DNA of 64,000 bases from NCBI GenBank assembly GCA_945787445.1, contig CALZHT010000022.1:35432-99431 (forward strand), read 5' to 3'. Each line of letters starts with the position of its first letter. Positions within the stretch are counted from its first letter, which is position 1. The notes beneath the pieces were generated by a model, which was given only the letters and a program-made list of their open reading frames with translations, was not told where the DNA came from and ran no database searches. This DNA is from an uncultured Desulfobulbaceae bacterium (GTDB lineage: Bacteria > Desulfobacterota > Desulfobulbia > Desulfobulbales > CALZHT01). The translations under genes were made by a program, and so were the position numbers. Positions 45,963 through 53,694 of this stretch are shown in pieces.

Positions 45963-47078
45963 AGCAGCGCCTCCTGGGGATCGCTGATTACCCGGACGAT
46001 TTTTAATTTGTGGCCTTGATCAATGTCCCGGTGGCCTTCAACAACAACCCGGCTGCCGGGCAAGAGTCCCTTGGTAATCGACCGGCAGTTGCCGGGCCGC
46101 ACCATTTTCCTCCACATATACGAATTGGCGGTCCTGCCGTTTGATCACCGTATATAACGGCAGGACAACTGCGTCTTTGAAGACTTTTTTCACTACATGC
46201 GCTCTGAAAAACATGCCGGGCAGAATCAGGTTGTCACTATTATCAATGGCCAATTCCAACCTGTAGAGTCTGGCGCCGTTTTCCGGCGAACTGGCCAAAT
46301 AATGAGAACGGCCGACTATCTCTTTATTATTCAAAGCCTGGATAGTCAGGGTGACATCTTGAATATTACGGACCAACGCCACATCCGATTCCGGGATGCC
46401 GACCACGGCCTTTACTTTGTCAATTTGAAGAATTTCCGCCACCGGGTCGGAAACATTCAGTAAAAGACCAACTTTTGCGTCCAGGCGCCGAATCACCCCG
46501 GAAATCGGCGCTGTGATTGTGCATCGGGAAAGCATGAGTTCGGCATTCTCCAAGGCCGCCTTGCTGGTTTTTACCTGGGCTTCCAGCTTTTCCATCTCGG
46601 CCTGGGCAATTGCTCCCTGCTCAAACAGGGTGCCAAGACGCTTCTGATCGGCCGCGGCCAGTTCGAAGGTGGCTCTGGCACTGTCAAGAGCGATGCGGAA
46701 GTCAACAGGATCGAGGCGGGCGATTACCTGACCTTTCGTGACCTTGTCTCCCTCTTTGACCGGAGTCTCAACGACCATAGCGTGAACCTTGGCAAGCACG
46801 CTCAATTTTTCCCACGGCTCTATAATACCCGGCAGATTGATCCGGTCATGAATCGTAGTGGGGGACACCTCGAGCAGTACAACATTGGCTGGTGGACGCT
46901 CCTGTGTGATGGCCTCTTTTTTTTCAGCTGTCATTCGTGCCTTTTCCGCCTTTATCGTCCCAGACAGTCCGACAATTCCGGCAATCAGGGCAACGAGGAA
47001 CAGCAACGGCATCTTTGCCAGTATTTTTTGTAATACCAGCTTGCTAATCTCTGTTGGTGATTTCTGATTCCCTTTCAT
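45959..47078 (-). pseudogene. RND periplasmic adaptor with C-terminal frameshift
   Basis: The membrane-fusion protein has an N-terminal anchor (about residues 20-42), a lipoyl/hairpin region (VKEGDKVTKGQVIARLDPVD and LEAQVKTSKAALENAEL) and barrel motifs (APISGVIRRLDAKVG). In frame it ends after RQLPVDYQ with a stop at 46038 (346 residues). Downstream DNA in another frame still encodes a family-like ending (GLLPGSRVVVEGHRDIDQ) and reaches a TGA that overlaps the pump start. So the gene has lost bases between PVDYQ and GLLPG and shifted frame, removing the last 40 or so residues. The truncated form might still partly work. Confidence 0.72.
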
Positions 47079-47160
47079 GATATTTTCTCCTTTACTTCAT
47101 CCTTTTTGTAACTGATCAAGGGGAATAAACTAAGTATTGGACTTTTACTGTTTTTATTCG

Positions 47161-47270
47161 TAAGCGATTACAGGGTGGTGTAGAGGCGCGAAAGAGGCTT
47201 ACGAGTCTATAGCCCGTCTATGTGAGTAATCCGATGACAAAGCATATGCGCCACCCTGTGATCGCTTACT
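47161..47270. mobile_element. GTAAGCG-ended MITE, copy 1
   Basis: A 110-bp element ending in GTAAGCGATTACAGGGTGG and its inverse (18 of 19 matching). IS66-family insertion sequences begin with GTAAGC-type ends, so this may be a nonautonomous derivative. It is inserted between the small gene at 47266 and the pump operon; the stop codon of the small gene lies in its right end. No target duplication is visible. Confidence 0.65.
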
Positions 47271-47535
47271 CCTTTTCTATCCACACCGAGTGGTCTACCA
47301 ATCCATATTTTTTTAAGGTTTTGCTCAGATGCAAACCAACACTGCTCCCCTGCGGTTCAAGCCGATTGGTATCCCAAAGCAAACAGAGTGAACAATCGTC
47401 AACAAGTGTATGAACAAATACTTTGGCATCAACCAATCCATGACATTTTTTACACTCCGATACAAAGTTCTGTAAAATTGCGGCAATATTTGACCGTGCT
47501 GTTTGAACTTTGATAAATTCCATCCATATCATCAT
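47266..47535 (-). CDS. Small soluble protein, first gene behind the sigma-54 promoter
   Basis: An 89-residue protein (ATG 47535 after GGAGACAT; ATG 47556 is an alternative). The sequence MEFIKVQTARSNIAAILQ, ECKKCHGLVDAKVFVHT and CSLCLLWDT has two CxxC pairs and looks like a small alpha/beta fold similar in size to antibiotic-biosynthesis monooxygenase-like proteins; this is a guess. It is the first gene downstream of a near-perfect sigma-54 promoter and is followed by the RND operon, with an insertion element between them. Confidence 0.65.
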   Translation of the reverse strand: MMIWMEFIKVQTARSNIAAILQNFVSECKKCHGLVDAKVFVHTLVDDCSLCLLWDTNRLEPQGSSVGLHLSKTLKKYGLVDHSVWIEKE

Positions 47536-47585
47536 ATGTCTCCATGGAGTTTTCATTTTCGTAATGCTGTTTCAGACTTTCATAA

Positions 47586-47601
47586 GGCAACTTACGTGCC
47601 A
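47586..47601 (-). promoter_or_regulatory. Sigma-54 (-24/-12) promoter
   Basis: On the minus strand TGGCACG-TAAG-TTGCC matches the consensus TGGCACG-N4-TTGCA except the last base. Transcription would start near 47574 and run into the small gene and the RND operon. A sigma-54 activator gene is divergent next to it. Confidence 0.82.
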
Positions 47602-47710
47602 GTTTACAATAAATAAAATATTTCATGTAATACTAAGCAGATACATTTGAAGTGGGCTGCCAATAAAATATTATTCTGCCCAATATCTATTAAATATGTC
47701 AGTTTGTGCT

Positions 47711-47750
47711 GTCATATTTCACAGAACTGTGCTTAACTGACAAATATGAC
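47711..47750. promoter_or_regulatory. Candidate upstream activating site
   Basis: GTCATATTT (47711-47719) and AAATATGAC (47742-47750) are inverted, with a second palindrome CACAG-AA-CTGTG (47720-47731) between. The block lies about 110-150 bases upstream of the -24/-12 element and just before the activator gene, a typical place for activator binding and autoregulation. Confidence 0.55.
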
Positions 47751-47797
47751 GGATGCTTCCTTCATCAAATAACCGCGATACCACTGGAGAGATTGAA

Positions 47798-49843
47798 ATG
47801 CATATTGACGACAATGATTTTTTCCGAGAGGCTACCATGCGGATCTGTGGCAGCCTGGAAATTGAAAAGGCATTAGGATCCTGTCTCCAATTTCTGCGTA
47901 AATCGTTACCCCTGGACAGAATTATTTTACAACGATTTGACGAAAGCCAAGACGCCATGCGAACCATAGCAATAGCCACTGCCGCCGAGTGCCTTGCCGT
48001 GGATTACCTGACAACACTTTCAGAGGAAGCAAAAAAATGCACCCAGGAAGAAATGACGGAAGCATATGGTGTGTATATATTTGAGACCCCGGACAGCTGT
48101 GCGATAAGCCGGGAAATGCTTGACTTTCATGATGTCCCGTGCACTTCCCTGATGGTTATGCCTCTTCAGTCTGAAGAACTGGTGGTTGGTCATCTGGTTT
48201 GCATTACTGAAGGGGAAGAAAAATTAAACAAGGAACATGCGCGCTTGATTTCATTGTTAAAAGACCCATTCACAATTGCGTTATCCAACACTCTTAAGCA
48301 CCGCAGTGAACTTAATCTTTATGACAGGAATTTTTTCTGGGAAGCTACAATGCGAATCTGCGGCAGTCTCAATATTGAAAAAGCCTTGTGGCAAAGCCTG
48401 TTATTCCTGCAGGAATATATACAGGCAGAGGAAGCAGCACTTCTTTTCTATGATCCTAATAAAGGAACAGTAACCCTTAATACTCATGCCGATAATTCTG
48501 GAGGCCACCTTGTTAATCTTCAGGCTGCCTACCCCCCTGAATTAAGAGCTATACTGGAGGATATAAGTCAGCTGGAAGATTTTGTCGAAAACCGGGCGGA
48601 AGAGCATCCTATTGCAAAACCAATACTCATGGCCATGGGAAAAGGCAAATCCTCTGTAATACTTGTACGTCTGATCGTTGAAGGCCTCTGGGTTGGATCA
48701 GTGGCTCTTTGGGCTCATGGCTGGAATAAGTTTAACGATGAACACCTTAGGCTAATGAAACAGTTAAAGAAACCCTTTTTTATTGCTCTGTCCAATAGCC
48801 GCCGTTACACAGAACTTCTCGAACTCAAGGATCTCCTGGCTGATGACAACCGATACCTTCAGGAAGAACTTCAAAAAATCAGCGGCAGCGAGATAATCGG
48901 TGCTGATTTTGGCTTAAAGGATGTAATGCAAAAGGTTCGAAGCGTTGCTACTCTTTCAAGCCCTGTCCTTTTGCAGGGAGAAACAGGTGTGGGCAAGGAG
49001 ATTATTGCCGGTGCAATCCACAATGCCTCTCTGAGGCGCGATGGGCCTTTCATTAAGGTGAATTGTGGCGCTATCCCTGAAACCCTTATGGACAGTGAAC
49101 TTTTCGGCCACGAGAAAGGGGCGTTTACCGGTGCCATTGACCAGAAACGGGGACGATTTGAAAGGGCAAATGGCGGCACGATATTTCTTGATGAAATTGG
49201 CGAACTTTCGCCTGAAGCCCAGGTCAGATTACTGAGAGTATTGCAGGAAAAGGAAATTGAACGAATTGGCGGTACAGATCCCATAAAGGTTGACATCAGG
49301 GTTATTGCGGCAACCCATCGTGATCTGAAGGCCATGATCAGGGAAGGAAAATTCAGAGAGGATCTATACTTCAGGCTTCAAGTCTTCCCTATTGACATTC
49401 CACCTCTTAAGAGAAGAAGCGGAGACATCCCAAGCCTGGTCCAACATTTTATTCATAAAAAATCCCGAGATTTAAAACTGGCTGCAATTCCCATTCTTAC
49501 CCCAAGGGCTTATGATCAGCTGATGGCCCATCATTGGCCTGGAAACGTGCGAGAACTCGAAAATGCAGTGGAACGTGCCATTATTCTTAATAGAGATGGG
49601 CCTCTTTCCTTTTCCAACTTAGGGCCGCAAGAAGAATCAAAAGGTCCGGCAGTTTCTGACTCGGATACTAATGAGTCATATAACCTTGACCAGGTAACCG
49701 CCGATCATATTCGCAGAGTATTAAAAATTACAAATGGTAGAGTAGAAGGTAATAATGGGGCGGCTGAACTTCTTGGAATTAATCCTGGAACCCTAAGACA
49801 TCGTATGCGGAAACTGGGTATCAAGTTTGGGAGAAATCTTTAA
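47798..49843 (+). CDS. Sigma-54-dependent activator with two GAF-like sensor repeats
   Basis: A 681-residue activator. Two N-terminal sensor segments are visibly duplicated: FFREATMRICGSLEIEKAL (about residue 8) and FFWEATMRICGSLNIEKAL (about residue 182). The AAA domain has GETGVGKE (Walker A), KGAFTGAID (sigma-54 contact loop, intact GAFTGA) and GGTIFLDEIGEL (Walker B). A Fis-type helix-turn-helix closes the protein (NNGAAELLGINPGTLRHRM). ATG 47798 follows GGAGAG. It probably senses a small molecule through the GAF repeats and switches on the divergent promoter at 47586-47601. Confidence 0.92.
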   Translation: MHIDDNDFFREATMRICGSLEIEKALGSCLQFLRKSLPLDRIILQRFDESQDAMRTIAIATAAECLAVDYLTTLSEEAKKCTQEEMTEAYGVYIFETPDSCAISREMLDFHDVPCTSLMVMPLQSEELVVGHLVCITEGEEKLNKEHARLISLLKDPFTIALSNTLKHRSELNLYDRNFFWEATMRICGSLNIEKALWQSLLFLQEYIQAEEAALLFYDPNKGTVTLNTHADNSGGHLVNLQAAYPPELRAILEDISQLEDFVENRAEEHPIAKPILMAMGKGKSSVILVRLIVEGLWVGSVALWAHGWNKFNDEHLRLMKQLKKPFFIALSNSRRYTELLELKDLLADDNRYLQEELQKISGSEIIGADFGLKDVMQKVRSVATLSSPVLLQGETGVGKEIIAGAIHNASLRRDGPFIKVNCGAIPETLMDSELFGHEKGAFTGAIDQKRGRFERANGGTIFLDEIGELSPEAQVRLLRVLQEKEIERIGGTDPIKVDIRVIAATHRDLKAMIREGKFREDLYFRLQVFPIDIPPLKRRSGDIPSLVQHFIHKKSRDLKLAAIPILTPRAYDQLMAHHWPGNVRELENAVERAIILNRDGPLSFSNLGPQEESKGPAVSDSDTNESYNLDQVTADHIRRVLKITNGRVEGNNGAAELLGINPGTLRHRMRKLGIKFGRNL

Positions 49844-50058
49844 TCCTTCAATTTCAGATACGTTCTGAATGTCAAGGGCGTAAATTTCTACTTTGCGGCC
49901 TGTTTTTTCTGCGGTTTCTTTTACTTCCAATAATTTCTGTTCACGACGGCTGCAAATAATAATGTCGGCACTGCCATGTCACGACCGATTCCTTCACTTG
50001 CCCCGGTGATAACGGCAATCTTATTGGTGAGGTCAAACTTTTTATAATGGTCTTGCAC
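49844..50058 (-). pseudogene. Short-chain dehydrogenase fragment
   Basis: The start (KFDLTNKIAVITGASEGIGRDMA) holds the TGxxxGxG cofactor motif. After DMA the frame shifts, and the expected continuation ADIIICSRREQKLLEV appears in another frame through DIQNVSEIEG. About seven codons seem lost at the junction, out of frame. The 3' two thirds of the gene (catalytic YxxxK) are absent; homology ends next to the stop of the activator gene. GTG 50058 would be the start. Confidence 0.65.
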
Positions 50059-50165
50059 CTTGCTTCTCTATTATTTTTTTACACTGAACGCGATGTTCAC
50101 CTGACACCAAGACCTGTCAGACCTGCTGCCAAAGCAGATAGTTGATAGTTTGTGCCTTGCCCTAC

Positions 50166-50698
50166 CTATTCTATTACCTGGTCTGAGAAATGTGCCTCGT
50201 ATTCTTTCGATCGCACCAGGGTAGTTTCTTTGTAAATTTCTGCCTTTGATTTACCTGATACATCTATGTTGAAGGCAACCTTGGCAAAACCAACCGACAT
50301 TATGGCCTTGCCGATTTCTTGCTTTTGGTCTGGGCTGAAGAGTTGAACCGGATCTCCAACTGCCATCATGTAAGGGGGAACAAAGAAATCTTTCGGAATT
50401 ACAGTATTTCCATGGATTAAGGCACCTACCGTAACCACAGAACCTGAACTTATTTTTGCTCCTTGTAATATGGTTGCACCAGTAGCGATGTAAGAGCAAG
50501 GTTCCAGTGTTGCCCCAAGTATTGTGGAATGCGGGCCAACAAATACATTTTCGCCAATATCAACAGCATGATCTTTATTTCCTTCTGCCGTGGCTCTTAT
50601 AACGGCATTTTCAGAAACAATGGTATTCCCGCCAATGGAGGCGCAACATAGGCTGAAGAGTCAATCTGAGGTTCATATCCACGATGCTTGATTATCAT
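50166..50698 (-). pseudogene. Gamma-carbonic-anhydrase-like hexapeptide-repeat protein, frameshifted
   Basis: ATG 50698 begins MIIKHRGYEPQIDSSAYVAP, typical for this left-handed beta-helix family. After VAP the frame is lost; the continuation IGGNTIVSENAVIRAT, DIGENVFVGPHSTILG and SYIATGATILQGAKIS lies in another frame and runs to the stop at 50166. Around eight codons expected between VAP and IGG are missing. An anhydrase role is unproven; the zinc histidine pattern is incomplete in what can be read (VGPHSTI has one His). Confidence 0.7.
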
Positions 50699-50721
50699 TA
50701 TGTAGCCCTTGTTTTATTCGT

Positions 50722-50791
50722 AGTTAACCTTATAACCAGTAGGCAATGGAGCGCAGTGGAATTGCCAGTCCTGGTTGATGCGTTGTTATAC
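50722..50791 (-). other. attC-like site 1
   Basis: On the minus strand GTATAACAACGC opens and GGTTAACT closes a 70-base imperfect hairpin: AACCAG pairs with CTGGTT and TGGCAAT with ATTGCC. It starts eight bases after the VOC gene stop and ends just before the gamma-carbonic-anhydrase-like gene, the standard cassette layout. The end motif is not a perfect GTTRRRY. Confidence 0.6.
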
Positions 50792-50798
50792 ATTACTC

Positions 50799-51170
50799 TC
50801 AAACTGGTTTCATTAAATATGTAAATGCGCCAATTGGATCAGAAACAATACAAACACGACCAACATCCGGAATATCGTGAGGGGGCACTAATACCTTACC
50901 GCCAAGTTCCAGGGCATGTTTTGCGCAACGGTCAACATCTTCTACTGCTATGTATGAATGCCAATAGGCGCCTTTGCCAGGAGTGTCAGGAGTAGGGTTC
51001 ATCATTCCTGCCACATCTTGTCCTTCCTTCTGGAATAACGTATAAGTGCCGAATTCCGCGGCATCGACTTCCTTAAGGTCCCAGCCCAGCAACTCACTAA
51101 AGAATGCACCGCTTAACTTTTGGTCGGGAGTTACAAGTTCGTGCCATATGAATAGATTTTGATTTGCCAT
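50799..51170 (-). CDS. VOC (glyoxalase/bleomycin-resistance) family protein
   Basis: A 123-residue single-gene unit. The VOC pattern is clear: WHELVTPDQKLSGAFFSELLGWDL at the start and AVEDVDRCAKHALELGGKVL, then VSDPIGAFTYLMKP. Members are dioxygenases, isomerases or binding proteins; the metal ligands cannot be settled from sequence alone. AAGGAG precedes the ATG. It is one of the small genes separated by attC-like hairpins. Confidence 0.85.
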   Translation of the reverse strand: MANQNLFIWHELVTPDQKLSGAFFSELLGWDLKEVDAAEFGTYTLFQKEGQDVAGMMNPTPDTPGKGAYWHSYIAVEDVDRCAKHALELGGKVLVPPHDIPDVGRVCIVSDPIGAFTYLMKPV

Positions 51171-51282
51171 TGCTATCTCCTTAATTCTTGTGACGTATAC
51201 GTCAAGGGTGACCAGCCGGCTTCAGAAAAGATGTTGAATTGACTTAGCCTCTTCCGGTCTGGTTGACTCGAATAAAGGTTTT

Positions 51283-51957
51283 TTATTTTTCTGCAGTTGT
51301 GATAGCGAAGTTGTAAAGCCGCCATTGGCAAGCTACCTTGGAAAAGCCTGCTTTCCTCAACCAAGCAAAATGGTCGGTAAGGGTCATTGGGTGGTCTTTT
51401 TCAATATGCTTTGAATACCAAAACTCTGGATCTTCCCCTTGGGATTTCATGAATTTTTTCCAGTATGAATAGTGTTTCTTCATGACAGTTTGATCTTCGT
51501 CAATAATTATGTCTCTGGCCAGAAAAAGTCCACCTGTGTTTAGTGCGGTGTACAAACTTTGATACATTTTTTCTCTCTCCTCCCAAGTAAGATGGTGTAG
51601 GGTAAGGCCAGCCATTATTATGTCATAACCTTTGCCAATTGAGTCTGTGCGGAAATCTCCCAGCTTTAATTCAAATTTCCCAGAATGGTCTGACAGTTTT
51701 TTCTTAAATGCATTGAGCATATTTTCGGTCAAATCGAAGCCAACCACAAAAGAGTTAGGGAGTTTCTGGAAAACCAATTCTGATAAAATTCCATTTCCAC
51801 AGCCTAAATCTAGAACGCGATAGCTTTTGTCCACTTCAGGGAGCAGGTTATAAATGATTTGATGTTGTTCGAGATAATGAGGAACAAGCTTTACCATTAA
51901 TTTCTCATACTCATCAGCTTGTTTGGCAAAGTGCTTCTTCACTTGTTCCTGTTTCAT
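51283..51957 (-). CDS. Class I SAM-dependent methyltransferase
   Basis: A 224-residue enzyme with YRVLDLGCGNGILSELVF (motif I, about residues 47-65), VVGFDLTENMLNAF and IIMAGLTLHHLTWEEREKMY. ATG 51957 is chosen; the open frame runs on to 52023 but that stretch is the attC-like site. Substrate unknown. It lies between two attC-like or hairpin spacers in the minus-strand cassette block. Confidence 0.85.
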   Translation of the reverse strand: MKQEQVKKHFAKQADEYEKLMVKLVPHYLEQHQIIYNLLPEVDKSYRVLDLGCGNGILSELVFQKLPNSFVVGFDLTENMLNAFKKKLSDHSGKFELKLGDFRTDSIGKGYDIIMAGLTLHHLTWEEREKMYQSLYTALNTGGLFLARDIIIDEDQTVMKKHYSYWKKFMKSQGEDPEFWYSKHIEKDHPMTLTDHFAWLRKAGFSKVACQWRLYNFAITTAEK

Positions 51958-51968
51958 TATTTTTTTAC

Positions 51969-52064
51969 CTTTAACTCGTAAGATTAGCCGACGCCCGCCC
52001 GCACTGAGCGTGAAATTCCCCAAAAGCCCCGGGTCGGGCGGTCGGCTGGAGCGCGAAGTTATCT
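51969..52064 (-). other. attC-like site 2
   Basis: On the minus strand AGATAAC opens and GTTAAAG closes a 96-base hairpin: AGCCGACCGCCCG pairs with CGGGCGGGCGTCGGCT around a loop of about 30 bases. The TAA of AGATAAC is the stop codon of the DUF1330 gene, as often seen in cassettes. Confidence 0.65.
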
Positions 52065-52403
52065 GTATGTGAGATCAGTAAAACCGCCGAAACCATCCAC
52101 GGCTAATGTAAAATTTGGTTTAATAGCATCTGTCCTGAGATGTTTTATTTCTTGGTATTCCGGAGAATGCCAATGAGCCAAGAGAGCTTCCATTGAAGGA
52201 AACTTAAAAATGGTTAATGATGCATCTTTAGCCCATTCACCTTCAAATAGGTGCATTTTTTGCTCAGCCTCACCTGCAACCAGAACTTCTGCACCAGCCT
52301 TTTCAAATAATGGATGCGCGGCCTCAAAATATGGGGTTATTGAAGCATGTCCCACTGGCATAAAAGAACTGGCGATCAAGTATGCTGGTTTCTGATTTTC
52401 CAT
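52059..52403 (-). CDS. DUF1330 family protein
   Basis: A 114-residue protein of the dimeric alpha/beta-barrel (ferredoxin-like) class: PAYLIASSFMPVGHASITPYF start, AGAEVLVAGEAEQ, and the FKFPSMEALLAHWHSPEYQ helix that marks DUF1330. Function unknown. GAGGTGA precedes the ATG. Its stop codon lies in attC-like site 2, and attC-like site 3 is upstream, so it forms a clean cassette. Confidence 0.85.
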   Translation of the reverse strand: MENQKPAYLIASSFMPVGHASITPYFEAAHPLFEKAGAEVLVAGEAEQKMHLFEGEWAKDASLTIFKFPSMEALLAHWHSPEYQEIKHLRTDAIKPNFTLAVDGFGGFTDLTYR

Positions 52404-52461
52404 AATGTCACCTCTTTGGAATTAAAGTGATACACCGAAATTTTAGGCGGTTTCTTACAAC

Positions 52462-52533
52462 ACATAACGACCAACTTTACTTGCCGCTATGAAGCGCAGC
52501 AGAATAGTGGTCGGGCACAGCATATTGTTAGGT
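52462..52533 (-). other. attC-like site 3
   Basis: The best attC candidate. On the minus strand ACCTAAC (a perfect RYYYAAC) opens and GTTATGT (near GTTRRRY) closes a 72-base hairpin in which CGACCA pairs with TGGTCG and CTGC/GCGGC blocks pair inside. The TAA within ACCTAAC is the stop codon of the oxidoreductase gene. Confidence 0.75.
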
Positions 52534-53434
52534 TTTGTTGTTATGTTCTAAAATTATAACTACCTTTCCTCGGGCGTGACCTTTATCCAGATACCGGAAA
52601 GCCTCAGGGGTTTCGTGCAACGGGTATGTTCTGTCGATGACCGGAGTGACCTTGCCGGCTTCAATGAGCTCCTTCAGAACAACAAGGTCCTCATTGTTCG
52701 GAATCGCAATATACGGGCGTCCCTGCTGGCGCACGAACAATGACACCACGAGCGCCTTGACAACGTAACCCGTGCCGCTATTGCCGCTGTTAGGTATGTG
52801 AGTCCCCTGGGGGGTGAGCACGCGTCTGCAGCCTGACAACGAGTGGTTCGCCACTTGATCGAGGATGAGATCGTAGCGCTGCCCACTTTGCGTGAAGTCC
52901 TCTTGGATGTAATCAATGACATGGTCTGCACCGATCGATCGGACCATGTCCACGTTTCTCGTGCTGCAGACGCCGGTCACTTCAGCTCCGAACACCTTGG
53001 CAATCTGCACGGCGAATGTACCCACCCCTCCCGACGCACCATTGATCAAGACCTTTTGTCCTGGCTGTACCTTTCCCGCATCACGAAGACCGCGGAGGGC
53101 AGTGAGTGCGGAGGTAGGTACGGCCGCGGCTTGCTCAAGCGTGAGGTTGGCCGGCTTCGGTAAGAAGTTATTCTCTCCGGCACACACATACTCGGCGCAG
53201 GTGCCCTTGCCCGTCTGCCACATCGAATCCCGGAATATAGTTCTTTGGTTTGGGCCACCCGGCAACCATGCGCACGCCATACGGCACGCCTCTCATGACG
53301 AAGTAGTCACCTGCGTGGAGGGCAGCTGCGTGAACGCGTACCAACACGTCGTCATCCTTGACCACCGGCTTGTCGATTTCCTTGAGTTCGAAGACATCCG
53401 GTGAGCCGTACTCGTTTTGAACGATCGCTTTCAT
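52528..53434 (-). pseudogene. Zinc-type NADPH:quinone oxidoreductase, frameshifted
   Basis: The first part (MKAIVQNEYGSPDVFELKEI to NYIPGFDVA) and the second part (GKGTCAEYVCAGENNFLPKPANLT through INGASGGVGTFAVQIAK to the stop) are in different frames. About 20 residues expected between GFDVA and GKGT (the GRVEAVG block) are missing, so a deletion not divisible by three joined them. The NAD(P) motif GGVGTFAVQIAK is intact in the second part. The 3' end overlaps attC-like site 3. Confidence 0.8.
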
Positions 53435-53694
53435 AAGTATTTCTCATAATTTACTTTGGTCATTTTAGGTGGAATTCACCAAAAATATATCCTATAAGTT
53501 TGTAAAACCTAACATGGAGTAGATTTTCTAAGTGTTATTTTACGTCATTTAGGAATGATACAAAGTATCAGTTTATGCAAACATTGCCTACTTTTCCCTC
53601 CTTTTTCTTCTGACTCAATTGCAACACTTTTTTTGCTAAGAATTCTCATTGAATTCTACGGGTGGAGTGTTACCCTAATTTAGACAGACATGAA

